Below, piece after piece: positions 23,901 through 34,195 of a stretch of DNA of 64,000 bases. The number at the start of each line of letters is the position of its first letter. Position 1 is the stretch's first letter. Source of the stretch: Lepidurus packardi (lineage: Eukaryota; Arthropoda; Branchiopoda; Notostraca; Triopsidae); the NCBI GenBank assembly GCA_023053545.1, contig JAKZAN010000001.1:9072565-9136564 (forward strand). The letters run 5' to 3'. The position numbers were made by a program, and so were the translations under genes. The notes beneath the pieces were generated by a model. The model did no database searches and was not told where the DNA came from. It saw nothing but the letters and a program-made list of their open reading frames with translations.

Positions 23901-24767
23901 AACACAAACAATTATAATTACAGACAAATTAGTAACAATTCCAGACAAATCGTTTTAAATGTAAAAGACAAGGAGAACAGGATGCAAGGAGCTTGGCTTA
24001 TTTTAGCAGCATATTAGCGTATTGTAGTTGAGTGGATTTCCGATATAACTTAGTGATAGGTATAACTTAACGTATAATTTAGCGAGAAGTTATCTTTTAG
24101 AGTTTTTTTTTTTTATTAAGAAAACTTCAATCAAATTCAGTGAATTGATGGGGCTTTGTTGCGTTGTAGGTCACAATGGAGCGAGATTTGCAAATATGGC
24201 GAAGTTTTGAGCAAAATTGCCTATTGTGGGATTTGCTCCAGTTTTTGGCGCGAAATCGACCTTCCCTGTGTTACTGCTCGGTGTTGTTGAGAGCATTATT
24301 AGCGGTATTGATTTCGTTTTGGGGAAATTGTCAAGAAACCAGTGCTGGGAATTGCCCCAAACAATTGGAAGTTTCGATGCGCTTGTTGCAAATCATGGCA
24401 AAGGGGCAAATCTTACCTCCGCCTTTGTCCTACGTGCCGGAAGTACTTCCAGTTCTGGCTCCACATGAAGTATGAAAATTTTCTCCTATTTAAGCTTCTT
24501 CATGTAAGTACATTTCTATTTCACTAGGTTTTAACGCTCCTGCGTGACATTTGGCTTTACGTTCGAGATCACGTGCCTAGCCCGTCATTATTCAACGCTG
24601 GGTGTGGTCACCGCACTTGGAGAGATTTGTCCAGTTTGACTATGGATATGCGTTATACTGAACGATTAAGACTAATTTTGCTTGCCAATATTCACACATT
24701 GGGTAGTGTTTACGCACGATTTTTCCCGACTGCAAATTCGACGCCCATGCCTGCGATTGTGTCGTGA
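20938..24767 (+). CDS. INTS5: Integrator complex subunit 5
   Basis: Core backbone subunit of Integrator, the nuclear complex that cleaves snRNA 3' ends and ends early RNA polymerase II transcription. Seen: nine exons in phase: 20938-21150, 21221-21377, 21434-21610, 21688-21938, 22010-22130, 22217-22435, 22495-23729, 24170-24469, 24528-24767, giving 970 residues (human INTS5 has 1,019). Diagnostic stretches are SPYFDWVVAHIGGCFP and VVGILSHLAGSYGQHVT near residues 115-190, and a helix-repeat C-terminal half ending RLRLILLANIHTLGSVYARFFP. The first donor (GAA|GTTCGC) is weak, but the frame requires it. The large exon includes a Ser/Glu-rich loop (about 23440-23640) likely to be disordered. Start: first ATG in frame, at the head of a helical segment. 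Head to head with apolipophorin. Confidence 0.88.
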
Positions 24768-26198
24768 AATTCTCGATTGTTTTTCTTTATGAAAACGATA
24801 CATTTTTATGCTACCCAGTTTCTCTTTTTTGGACAAGAAAAGTTTGGTAATTAGGGATACGAGAAAGCACAAAAGGGTTTGGTCAGTTTTAGCCACCAGA
24901 AAATCATGAAACCGATGTCTATTTCTGCATTTCGGGAGTTTAGAAATTCGAAAGTATTACTTTAACACGGTGAAATTCCTCTGCTGTCACCTGAGAATTG
25001 TACCAGTTTCTATAACTACGCAATATACATAATATAAACTAAGACATAAGTAATATAGAACTAATTGACTACAAACTAATGAACATAAATTCAAACTATT
25101 GGTAATTTTCAGGTACGTATTTTCAGGTGATCTTGCATTTTTGGATTTGGTCCAATTTGTGCGTATGCGACCTAGTAACCTTTTCTATATTGCATGCTAA
25201 CGTTACTTAAATAGTTCCTGTATATATGTTTGGGCATCATGAGGTAGGAGCATATATCATACACTTATCAAACATGAATAAAAGAAGATTTCGGTGGCGC
25301 TTTCTCTCTACGAAAGCTTTCGATTTTTCTCCTTCGACGGTGCTCAAGCGTCGTCGATGTGCATTGGTTTGGATTACGAGCGAGGATTAGACGCCCTTCT
25401 TCAATGCATTTTTCATGCTTTCGCAACGTTGCGCGTACGGGAAAAGTGTCTCTGGAACTCTACCGGAAATAACTCCTCCTTAATAGGTTAGAAAGGATCG
25501 AGAGATGCAGGGAGACATCCTTATTCTCATGTTATGTTAAAACTCGGGCAATGAAACAAGGAAGATGATAAGTGTCAAACTAAGCCGAGGACGTTTCCGT
25601 AATACTTCTTTTGACCCCAATTATACACATCCGAATGCAAAAAGAAGAGTTCTGCACTACTTGTTTAATATAATAGTCTCTTCCATAAACACTCCTTAAC
25701 AGCTCTGGATTGTTCAATATGACACCTTTTGCAATTAGAGCCACTTGCTTAGTATCTATTTTAACTACCCGATGAATCGAATTAATAAAACCAAATAGTT
25801 TTAACAGCTCCGGGACAGAACAATTACTCCCCAATTACACAAATGAATGTTGCAACCATGAAACTGCGTTCTTTAACAAATAATTGTAGCAGCAGATAAT
25901 GTAAACACAGTTTATTTACAAATCGAACAACATCATTTGATCAAATGGAAGTAAAATTAACCATCGCAATGAGTTAATTATAGTCACAGTGATCAAATCC
26001 AGAAAGGTGATATAGTTTTTAAACTTCTTAAATGCCCAAAATGTGTTTGACGGGAATATATCGTCACATACGGAGAAGTCCTAGAACATGAAAAAAGGAG
26101 AAATGTTTCATGATCTACGCATCGCTAGTCCCAAGTGGCAACTTCCATGTGCCACGTTACAGAGATCCCACCCTTCCGTGATTGAAAGTCCATAAACG
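24768..26198. other. Intergenic region after INTS5; no supported gene
   Basis: Holds the INTS5 3' UTR and the upstream region of the next gene. An AATAAA at 25277-25282 is a possible polyadenylation signal about 510 bp past the stop. Two short open frames (25294-25491 plus and 25580-25834 minus) have no recognisable domain or splice context and are not called. Confidence 0.55.
25277..25282 (+). terminator. Candidate poly(A) signal for INTS5
   Basis: AATAAA within ATGAATAAAAGAAG. The only clear hexamer seen on the plus strand soon after INTS5; distance of ~510 bp makes it tentative. Confidence 0.35.
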
Positions 26199-26236
26199 TA
26201 TAAAAGGACCATACAGTCCCAAACCTCCGTCACAGT
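26199..26236 (+). promoter_or_regulatory. TATA box and initiator of the Tyr/Ser-rich protein gene
   Basis: TATAAAAGG at 26199-26207, then CGTCACAGTTTT around 26229-26240, which fits an arthropod initiator about 31 bp downstream. The predicted start lies about 85 bp before the ATG. TATA promoters are common in tissue-specific structural genes. Confidence 0.65.
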
Positions 26237-26315
26237 TTTCCCATTTACTACAGCAGCCAGTGCTATATAATTTGTTGAGTTGCCGAGAAGTGCTGGGATC
26301 TAAGTAGAAATAGCA

Positions 26316-27813
26316 ATGGTAAGTTCAAACCATGATTGTGCAAAAAAGTTTAATTTCTTCAACTCTAACCTGAAAACTTCGCAGATACTATTCCGAACCT
26401 TGATATGGGCAGCTGTAATAGTTGCAGTTCTCACGGAAGAACTGGAGCTTCCCAAGAACAAAACCGAAGATAAACCTTTCACAACGCCGAAGCCCAAACC
26501 GGCGAAAGTAGGAAAGGTTAGCAAGAAAAAACCACGACAATACCAACCAGTCGAAAACATGGTCAAATTCGTGACCGCTGATGCCGTGCCTGTAGCTCAA
26601 AACCCCTATCCAGCCAACTACTTCGTAGAGCAACCAATATTGGCTCGCGATGGTCATGGCCATCACCACAATCACCACGAAGCGAACTCCTACCCTTCCA
26701 CCACGAGTACTTTATACTACACACCTACCAGTACTACTCCTAAATACTACTATGCTTCCTACGATAGTAAACCCATCCAGACCAGCAGCCAAAGTTATGA
26801 ACCCAAACCTTCCTACGATAGTAAACCTTACGAACCTAAACCTTCCTACGATACCAAGCCGTCCGAACCTCAATCTGCTTCCTATTCTAGCGCTAGTTCT
26901 GCTTACGAAGCTAAACCTTCTTATTCAAGTAGTAGTGACACTAAAGCAACTTCTTATTCTGCCGGAACCGAATACTCTTCTCCCGTCAGTGCGTCTTACT
27001 CTTCTGGATCATACAGTTCTCCTCCCGCTGCTACTTCTTACAGTTCCTATCCAGCTCCTAGTTATTCTCACAGTTCTTCCTACAATGCCCCTCAACAATC
27101 TTACGGAGCTCCTGCTAGTTCGTATGGTGCTCCTGCTAGTTCATACGGAGCTCCCTCTTACGATTCCCAACCTTATCCCGAAGCTCAATATTACTCCTAT
27201 TACCCCGCCTATCAACGCCCTCAAACTCTTTTTCCGCAATTACACGGCCGTAAGAAGGTCCTTTTACTCTTGATATTGGTTCCTATCGCTTTTATTTTCA
27301 TTGGACTCCCCATTTTGGGTTTACTATTCAGTGGCGTCTCTACTACGAACGGTCTTTTCGGTTTTGGTCGCTCTGTATCTGATCAGAAGAATAACGACAA
27401 CTGGCAAATATTGGATATCGTCAAACAAGAAATGTATAATTTCCTTCTTCATAACATCGAGAACCTTGAAGAAGAGAAATGTATGGAAAGAGTCATGTGC
27501 TACCTCGGAACTTATGCGTATGATGTGCCCGGCAAACCCTACGTCTTAAAGTACGTTACTTATTAACTTGAAAGTATTCCAAGTCTAGTTTCCATTATTT
27601 AATCTTCTTATAATTATGAACAGCGTGATGGAAACCATGATTCCTGACAATATGTCTGACCAATTCAAGGCCTTCAACAAAGCTGCGATATACGGGTCCA
27701 ACGACATGAAATGTGGCGAGTACACCTGCAAGGCCATTGACAAATCTTCTACGGACCAGAAGAAACGAAAAGACGAAAGTCCCAAATCCGAAGAAGAATC
27801 TAATTCCGTTTAG
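26316..27813 (+). CDS. Unrecognised secreted/membrane Tyr-Ser-Pro-rich protein with His cluster
   Basis: Three coding exons: 26316-26318 (the ATG alone), 26385-27550, 27624-27813; 452 residues. The first exon ends ATG|GTAAGT and the second starts ILFRTLIWAAVIVAVLT, giving a signal peptide. Then follow a basic Pro/Lys segment (KPFTTPKPKPAKVGKVSKKK), a His cluster (GHGHHHNHH), repeats of SYDSKPYEPKP and ASSYGAPASSYGAP, then at ~291-316 a basic-flanked hydrophobic helix (KKVLLLLILVPIAFIFIGLP). The C-terminal part is folded-looking with four Cys (CMERVMC near 367-373; CGEYTC) and an acidic/Lys tail. Tyr/Ser/Gly/Pro repeats resemble cuticle or adhesive matrix proteins; the helix suggests anchoring. 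Function unknown. The gene has its own TATA promoter and faces R3HDM4 tail to tail. Confidence 0.8.
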
Positions 27814-28170
27814 AAGTCAAGTTAGACGTTTTAGTTTTTAGTAAGAAACGGAAAGATTTAAAACCGCACCAAAGAAAGTTACAATTAGAACTATTTATGA
27901 ATTCAAATTATTTATAAACACACAGAAAAGCGAATGAAGTATACTAAACACCATGTTTTGAAGTTTATTAAACCACTACAATGTTTGTTAAATGTACATA
28001 GTGTAAATACACTACTATTAAATTTAACGCAACCAAAAGACCACACAAAAATAAAATCTGAAATTAAGATTTTGATTCGGAATACCGAAACCGTAACCGA
28101 TAAAAATTTTAAAACAAACGATAAACAAAATTTAAAGCTTGACAGCCTCACAAATTTTCTTTTCTGTTAA
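27814..28170. other. Shared 3' region of two convergent genes
   Basis: 357 bp between two stop codons. A plus-strand AATAAA at 28050-28055 could serve the Tyr/Ser-rich gene; a minus-strand AATAAA (TTTATT at 27964-27969) could serve R3HDM4. If both are used, the two transcripts overlap at their 3' ends. Confidence 0.45.
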
Positions 28171-29386
28171 CTAATTTCCGTTATGATATTGGCGCTTGAA
28201 AGCGAAACGCTTCTCGATGTACTGAGCCAGCGATAACTCTGGAGGGGCAAAACATGGGTAAAAGTTACGCACTAAGGTCTGTCGACGATCGAACTCACTC
28301 GAGCCTGTTTTACGCGCATTTAATAATATAGTAGGGTATTTTAAAAAAGTAATGACTTACTTTGCGAGTGTAGGCCATTGTAGGTGCATAGAGCGTGAAG
28401 CAAAAGACGTAAAAAACTGTCCTGCAACTCTTTGATGAAAACGCCATGGGGAGTGGCTTGGAAGAAGTCAGTCACTTCTTCCTCCAATTGGATCAAATTC
28501 CCCTTAAGAAGAAGATCACCAACAGAACTTGGCGAGATAATTACCCTTTCTAATTTACCAAAGGAAAATGTTTTCTTTTGAGGATGCTTTTCACTTTCGG
28601 GCATAGTATACGGTAAGCTTCCTCCGCATTGTAGCCGGGATGGACCCAGCGTCCATCTTTGCTAGTCTTTTTCCTGTTTCCATCCTCTTTCAAACCTAGA
28701 GAACTGTCCAGAGTGTATCGGAAGTTCTCAGCGAGCTCATCTATATCAACGTCTTCGTACAAAACACCTCTCTGTAGGATCAACAGTTGCTCCTCTTCAG
28801 GAAAAGCCAGGAAGGCGTTCCAAGCCTATTTTAACAGTACAAAAATGGATTTTAGTAAAGCGATTTTTAGAATTATACGAAAAACGAAGCAGCATTACTT
28901 GCATATTGGCTTCATCACGAAACAAAGGCGCAAATGAAGATTCCCCGTGTTCGGGAATTGACGGCAAGGGTTCACCATCTTCCGGAGCTAAGCTGAGCAA
29001 GAACTTGTGGTTCTCGAAGCGCTTTCGTTTTTTTAATCCGCGGGGACGGTTGTCATCGCCGGTTCCCAAGGACCAGCGCCTCTGGAGGCGATGCTGATTG
29101 CGAGCTCTGGGTGGGTTAGGCTGACTAAAATTCTGGGGAGTATTTCTTCCTCCTGGGGGAAGCAAAGATGGTAAATGCGTGACATTCTGTCCGCCTCCTT
29201 CTAATATAGTCTCCCGAGTTTCCAACAAACTGCAATAAACACAAGTTGTACATCGGCAGGCACAATAATTAATATAAATATGGACACACGATTTCATTAG
29301 TCTGTCATTTCACTTTTTCTTTACCTAATAACGTTATCATCTGCTCCAGATCTATGCTGATAGAAAGGACGTTTAATTACACCCAT
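28171..29386 (-). CDS. R3HDM4: R3H domain-containing protein 4-like
   Basis: Five exons in phase: 29325-29386, 28899-29229, 28559-28825, 28361-28502, 28171-28271; 300 residues (human R3HDM4 has 268). Seen: basic middle part (GLKKRKRFENHKFLLSLAP), matching the family's conserved ENxxYLLxLL segment; an AWNAFLAFPEEEQ segment; then a C-terminal R3H domain with DSFLRLLLHALCTYN, which holds the R-x3-H signature, and a final PPELSLAQYIEKRF. R3H domains bind single-stranded nucleic acid; the protein is expected to be nuclear, role not well known. Start: an upstream first exon MGVIKRPFYQHRS spliced at a strong GTAAAG donor. The identification rests on clear co-linear similarity with the vertebrate protein. 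Confidence 0.87.
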
Positions 29387-29568
29387 TGCAAATTCACGAG
29401 CGTGCCAAAGGATGCTTTTCGATTTCACTTCGCAGAAATTCACTTACCTAGTAAACAGCAGCTAGCTAAACCCCGCCTTTCTACTGATCCCGGAAAGCAT
29501 ATACACAAGTGTTGATATGCTTTCGTTTATGAACCACGGCAAGAACGTCAAAGCTTTAGTTTATTCTA

Positions 29569-29580
29569 CCAGATGGCGGC
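29569..29580 (+). promoter_or_regulatory. YY1/Pho-like motif upstream of R3HDM4
   Basis: CCAGATGGCGGC about 185 bp upstream of the R3HDM4 ATG. This fits the AAnATGGCGGC promoter element bound by YY1 (Pleiohomeotic in insects), often found just at transcription starts of housekeeping genes. Confidence 0.45.
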
Positions 29581-29587
29581 TACAGTC

Positions 29588-29696
29588 ACTTCACAACTAC
29601 AAAAATATTAGACTAAAGTCGCGAAATTTTTAAAACTTGCAATATTCAGCCGAAAAGGATACCTTGTATATATGCGCGTTTCTAAATATCTCAGTA
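29588..29696. repeat. 194-bp tandem repeat, copy 1, left part (split by the LTR element)
   Basis: Starts ACTTCACAACTACAAAAAT and runs to ...AAATATCTCAGTA. Its remaining 85 bp lie at 34426-34510, on the other side of the retrotransposon. 109 + 85 = 194 bp, the same as copy 2. Confidence 0.88.
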
Positions 29697-29920
29697 TGTG
29701 ATGGATCTAACTACACAGGTTTTGATTGCCGATGGATGCTTGTATTATGGATAATGCTCAGGTTAATTCACACGCTATGTTGGACTTCCTTTCTCCTTAG
29801 CTCTCTCTACTCGTTGTTGTTTATTCGCAATCCCCCTCCAAGGTCAGGTACCGCGATTGGCAATGTTGGTATCACTCAGGTACAAGGGTCATATTAAATA
29901 CTGAAACACAAGTCATTACA
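29697..29920 (-). repeat. 3' LTR of the Ty3/gypsy element
   Basis: 224 bp copy, apparently identical to the 5' LTR, following the polypurine tract on the minus strand. Confidence 0.93.
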
Positions 29921-29930
29921 TCCCTCCCTT
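29921..29930 (-). other. Polypurine tract
   Basis: AAGGGAGGGA on the minus strand directly before the 3' LTR, the expected plus-strand primer of reverse transcription. Confidence 0.8.
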
Positions 29931-30031
29931 GTTTAGTTAGAAAGAAAATTACATTTGTTCTTTTGGGAAAATTGAATAGTTTAACGAAACACATTAAATC
30001 AAATTGTTTTCTTTGCACTGACATGCATTGA

Positions 30032-33000
30032 TCACTTCGAGAGCACATAGTCTTTCAATCGACTTGGGACGTCTCTTGTGCGTTGTGGGCGTGGCCTCCT
30101 CTTATCCGGCGGCTTCTCCCCTTCTTCGCGAACTTCTTGTTCTTCATGTTCGATTTCTTCACGAGCTTCCGCGTTTTGCCTCCTCTCTTGCTGGATGGGT
30201 GTCTGCTGCTTTTGCCATTGTTGATCAGGCTGCTCATCAGACACTGCTTCAGTGGAAGGCTGGAGAGTTCCTACCGGTGTAAGGAACCTCTTGAAGCTAC
30301 TAGCGTTTCTCGTGACTACTTTGTCTTCTTTCTTTGCTGTGACCATCGTCCCTTTCACCGCTGTGACGCGGTACGGGTTGCTTTCGTACTCAGGTTTCAT
30401 CTTATTGCGCAGACGCTCTTTGTCTCGCAACAAAACCATTTCTCCAACCTCCAGGTTCTTCGGTTTGGCTTTGTTGGCACGGTCTGCGTGCAGCTTCATT
30501 TTTTCTTTTGCTCGTCGATCGTTCTGCAGCGCCTCTTCTGTCTTGCGACTGGTGTTGTCGCTGATCTTCACTTGCGGCAGCTTGGTGCTAATATTCCTTC
30601 CGAACATCAGCTGGGCCGGGCTGACACCTGTCGATGCGTGAGGAGTTGACCGATAGGCCAGTAAAAATGACGGGAGTCTTGTCTTCCAATCTACTCTGGC
30701 CGCTACAGACGTTCGCACTAATTTGTTGAGATTTCGCATGAATCTTTCTGCATCCCCATTGGCTGCAGGCCAATATGGTGTGATGCGGCGATGCTTTATG
30801 CCCTGCTTCTGAAAGTATGCTGACATCTCTTCGCTTTGAAATGGGGGACCGTTGTCGCTTGCCACAGATTGGGGAATTCCAAAACGAGCAAAAATGTTTT
30901 CGAGTGTTATTATTACGGCTGACGCACTGGTGCTCTTCAGTACCGCGACCTCTGGGAACCTCGAGTGCTTGTCCACAAGCACCAAGGCTTTCTCTCCATT
31001 CGATAATCCAAAGAAATCCATGCTTAACTCGCTCCAAGGTTGTTCAGGCATAGCTGTCGGAATAACGGGTTCCTTGCCCTGCTCCACGGTGTGCAGCTGG
31101 CATTCTGAGCATCTGCTCACAACTTGCTCGACCTTACGGTCTAGCCCAGGGAACCATACATTCGCTCTGAGCCGCTGTTTCGTTTTGGTTGCTCCTAGGT
31201 GTCCTTCGTGAGCGATTTGTGTGACACGGAGTTGAAGCGAGTCTGGTACGCAAATCTTGTTTCCTTTCAGCAGTACACCTTCTTCCAAGTTAAGGGCAAT
31301 CTCTGTTCGGCACTGGAAATAGACCTTGCTCTTCTTGTGGACGTTACTCCAATTGCCTGTCTTTACAGCTTGCTTAACCAGTCGAAGGATCACATCGCTG
31401 TTCGTTGCTTCAGCTATGGCTGTTACGCTGAGTGCTGACGGTGTTGCCTGGTGACTTACCATTCGGACAACAGTTTCAGCACTCTCCGCAGCAATGGTGC
31501 TTCTTGACGCAGGTGAGGGCTGTCGGGACATGTAGTCCGCGGGGTTGGTTGCGCCCGGTATGTGTTCAACGGTGGCATCGTATGGGAGGAGTCTGATTAA
31601 CCACCTTTCTATACGAACGTTGACGTTGGCGACGCGTTTTCGGAACAGCCCTACCAACGGCTTGTGATCGGTACGTATAGTTACTGGCTTTCCAAACACG
31701 TATAAGTGATAGTACTCGCAACCCCATACTACCGCTAGCCCCTCTCGCTCTAGTTGAGAATACCGTTTCTCGGTCTCTGACAAAGAACGACTAGCATAGG
31801 CTATCACCCGTTCAACTCCTTTAACTGTCTGAATTAGGATAGCTGCTATGCCTACTGGACTGGCGTCCGTTACAATGATTGTTGGGGCGTTGGGGTCGAA
31901 AAATGTTAATCTGTTTTCTCTGGTGAGTGCTTCTTTGAGGGCTGCTACCGCTCGGTCACATTCTTCTGACCAGATGTACGCCACTTCTTTTTTTAGCAGT
32001 CTGCGTAAGGGCGCTGTAATTGTCGAATATCCGTTGATAAACCGCGAAAGATAGTTGGTTAAACCCAAAAAACTTCGTAATTCTCCTTCGTTCGATGGAT
32101 TCGATGCGTGCAGGAGGGATTCAACTTTCCTTGGATCAGGCCTCATGCCTTGTTGGCTGAAAGTAAATCCAAAAAACGAGACCTCCTGGCGTTTTATCTT
32201 GGTTTTTTCCCAATTCACAGCTAAACCGTTTTCATGGAGGCGTTTCAAGACCGCATGAAGTCTCTCGTTATGCTCGCGTTCGTTGCGTCCAAATATGATG
32301 ATGTCATCACTTATGTTCAGTTGACCAATCAGGCCAATTAGTGTTTGTCGAATGGCTTCCTGGAATATCTCTGCTGCTGCATTGATCCCGAAGGATAGCC
32401 GTTTGTATCGACGTAAACCGCAGTGCGTTGCAAATGTTGTTATGCTTCTGCTCTCTTCTTCCAATTCGAGCTGATGGTAACCGTGTTTTAAGTCTATTAC
32501 TGAGAATAGTGCGGCACCATTCAACTCGGCCAGAATCTCGTCGAGAGTAGGCGTGATGTGGCGTTCTCGCGCAATCGCTTTATTGGCTTCGCGCATATCT
32601 ACGCAGATGCGTACTTGCCCCGGTGATTTGGGTTTAGGAACCACGACTATGGGTGAAACCCAGGGAGTCGGTCCGTGCACTTTCTCTATTATCCCTTGTC
32701 TCTCCATCTTTAGCAGTTCCTCTTCTACTTTTCTTCTTTGATGAAACGGGATTCTTCTGTGAGGCTGCGCTTTCGGCGGTACTGCTTCATCTACGTGTAG
32801 CTTTACTTGTTTTCCAACCAGCTTTCCCACATCGTCAAACAGCTTGGGGTACTTCTTCCTTAGTTGAACATCGCTTAGGCCATCATCTTCCGTTATGCTG
32901 TCGGATATTTCGATGAGCTTCAGTTCTTTGGACGTTTGAAAGGACAGAAGGTTCTCCTTTGCGTCATCGTAAACTAGGACTGTGGTGCTTGTTCGATTGT

Positions 33001-34096
33001 TTTTATGTTGTATGATTGCCGGAAAGCTTCCACGAATCTTCATTGGTTTGGTACCATCAAATGAGTATACCCGTTTGGCTGGCTGTTCCAGAACTGGGCA
33101 TCCCATTGCTTCGTACGTTGTCTTGTCGATGACGTTAACCGTCGACCCGGTGTCCACTATCACCCTGACTTCTTTCCCGTTTACCAACAGATCTACTTTC
33201 AGCGACGGCTCATCAGGATCGCGTATGATCCATACATACTCGTCGTCTTCACTAGAAACTGCTGGATCTTCGTCTACAACTCGGATCTGATCTTGCCGCT
33301 TTTTCTGGTGTTCTTGTTTTGCTGGCTTCGGCCCTTGCTTGGAAAGACAACATTTTTGGTAATGGTTCAGTTTTCCGCAGCCGTTACATTTCTTCCCTCG
33401 TGCTGGACAATTCTCCAATTTGTCGTGATAACGTTTGCCACAGAACTTGCATTGTTTGTTGGCATCGGCTGGCAGGGGCATGAGACGGTTGACCTGTTCT
33501 GCCTTGGGTGCTGACATCTGTTGGGCCTGTTGGGCGGCACTTTCCATCGCTCTTGCTTTGTCTAAAATTTTACTGAGCGGGATGTCGGGCTTTTCTAAGA
33601 GTCGCTCGCGGAACTTATCCGACGCGCAGTTTTGGATTATCTGCATCTTGATTTCTGTTTCCACATCAGCAAACTGACAATGCTTCGCCATTCTCCTTAT
33701 CCTTGTCTGAAATGCGTCCATAGACTCATCCGGTTTCTGTCTCTCTTGACGAAACATGTAGATCTGGTACGCCGTCTTCTTCCTAGGATTAAAGTAATTA
33801 TTGAGAGCTCGGCACAGTGCCTCATAAACCGTTTCCTTCTCAGCTTTCGTTGATGCTCCATCCGTCGCCGTAGACGATGTCTTCGGTAGTGGTGTTATAT
33901 CCAGGGTCTCCACTATGTCTTGAACATCCTCTCCTGCGTAGTGCAACAGCATGTTCTTCTTCCGCTTGTCGCTCTGGATATCAAACGCTGCCACGGCCGT
34001 GTTGAAACCTCTTAACCATCTCTCCCATCTTTGGCCGGCTGTTCGTTCGTCCGTATAGGGGTCAAATAATGTCAGTTGTGGCCGTAATTCTTCCAT
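30032..34096 (-). CDS. Gag-pol polyprotein of the Ty3/gypsy element
   Basis: One open frame of 1,354 codons with gag and pol fused. Parts in order, by approximate residue: capsid-like gag 1-200; two zinc knuckles (CKFCGKRYH...; CNGCGKLNH) near 215-250; aspartic protease (VDTGSTVN) near 314; reverse transcriptase with ISDDIIIFG near 597; RNase H (TDASPVGIAA) near 741; integrase with an HHCC zinc part near 960-1000 and a DDE core (MDFFG, SDNGPPF, NGDAERFM) near 1025-1115; a Lys/Arg-rich end. The single-frame layout and order protease-RT-RNase H-integrase define Ty3/gypsy. It looks whole. Confidence 0.95.
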   Translation of the reverse strand: MEELRPQLTLFDPYTDERTAGQRWERWLRGFNTAVAAFDIQSDKRKKNMLLHYAGEDVQDIVETLDITPLPKTSSTATDGASTKAEKETVYEALCRALNNYFNPRKKTAYQIYMFRQERQKPDESMDAFQTRIRRMAKHCQFADVETEIKMQIIQNCASDKFRERLLEKPDIPLSKILDKARAMESAAQQAQQMSAPKAEQVNRLMPLPADANKQCKFCGKRYHDKLENCPARGKKCNGCGKLNHYQKCCLSKQGPKPAKQEHQKKRQDQIRVVDEDPAVSSEDDEYVWIIRDPDEPSLKVDLLVNGKEVRVIVDTGSTVNVIDKTTYEAMGCPVLEQPAKRVYSFDGTKPMKIRGSFPAIIQHKNNRTSTTVLVYDDAKENLLSFQTSKELKLIEISDSITEDDGLSDVQLRKKYPKLFDDVGKLVGKQVKLHVDEAVPPKAQPHRRIPFHQRRKVEEELLKMERQGIIEKVHGPTPWVSPIVVVPKPKSPGQVRICVDMREANKAIARERHITPTLDEILAELNGAALFSVIDLKHGYHQLELEEESRSITTFATHCGLRRYKRLSFGINAAAEIFQEAIRQTLIGLIGQLNISDDIIIFGRNEREHNERLHAVLKRLHENGLAVNWEKTKIKRQEVSFFGFTFSQQGMRPDPRKVESLLHASNPSNEGELRSFLGLTNYLSRFINGYSTITAPLRRLLKKEVAYIWSEECDRAVAALKEALTRENRLTFFDPNAPTIIVTDASPVGIAAILIQTVKGVERVIAYASRSLSETEKRYSQLEREGLAVVWGCEYYHLYVFGKPVTIRTDHKPLVGLFRKRVANVNVRIERWLIRLLPYDATVEHIPGATNPADYMSRQPSPASRSTIAAESAETVVRMVSHQATPSALSVTAIAEATNSDVILRLVKQAVKTGNWSNVHKKSKVYFQCRTEIALNLEEGVLLKGNKICVPDSLQLRVTQIAHEGHLGATKTKQRLRANVWFPGLDRKVEQVVSRCSECQLHTVEQGKEPVIPTAMPEQPWSELSMDFFGLSNGEKALVLVDKHSRFPEVAVLKSTSASAVIITLENIFARFGIPQSVASDNGPPFQSEEMSAYFQKQGIKHRRITPYWPAANGDAERFMRNLNKLVRTSVAARVDWKTRLPSFLLAYRSTPHASTGVSPAQLMFGRNISTKLPQVKISDNTSRKTEEALQNDRRAKEKMKLHADRANKAKPKNLEVGEMVLLRDKERLRNKMKPEYESNPYRVTAVKGTMVTAKKEDKVVTRNASSFKRFLTPVGTLQPSTEAVSDEQPDQQWQKQQTPIQQERRQNAEAREEIEHEEQEVREEGEKPPDKRRPRPQRTRDVPSRLKDYVLSK

Positions 34097-34176
34097 CTTC
34101 TAACCGCTTGCCGTGTTCGTGCTTATTGGCAGGTTGGTATTTGCTTTTGCAGTGCACGCGTTGTTATTTTTCCACT

Positions 34177-34189
34177 ATCCTCGTCGCCA
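34177..34189 (-). other. Primer-binding site, tRNA-Ser(GCU) type
   Basis: Reading the minus strand, TGGCGACGAGGAT starts 6 bases after the 5' LTR. It is complementary to the 3' end (ATCCTCGTCG plus CCA) of arthropod tRNA-Ser(GCU) as I recall it from Drosophila. Serine primers are known in the Mag group of Ty3/gypsy elements. Confidence 0.7.
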
Positions 34190-34195
34190 GATTTA

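Noticed and set aside
25580-25834. 84-codon minus-strand frame between INTS5 and the Tyr/Ser-rich gene
   Set aside because: No recognised motif, splice partner or promoter; length within chance for this composition.
26650-27273. 207-codon frame on the plus strand, Leu/Pro/Thr-rich
   Set aside because: Out-of-frame reading of the repeats of the Tyr/Ser-rich gene.
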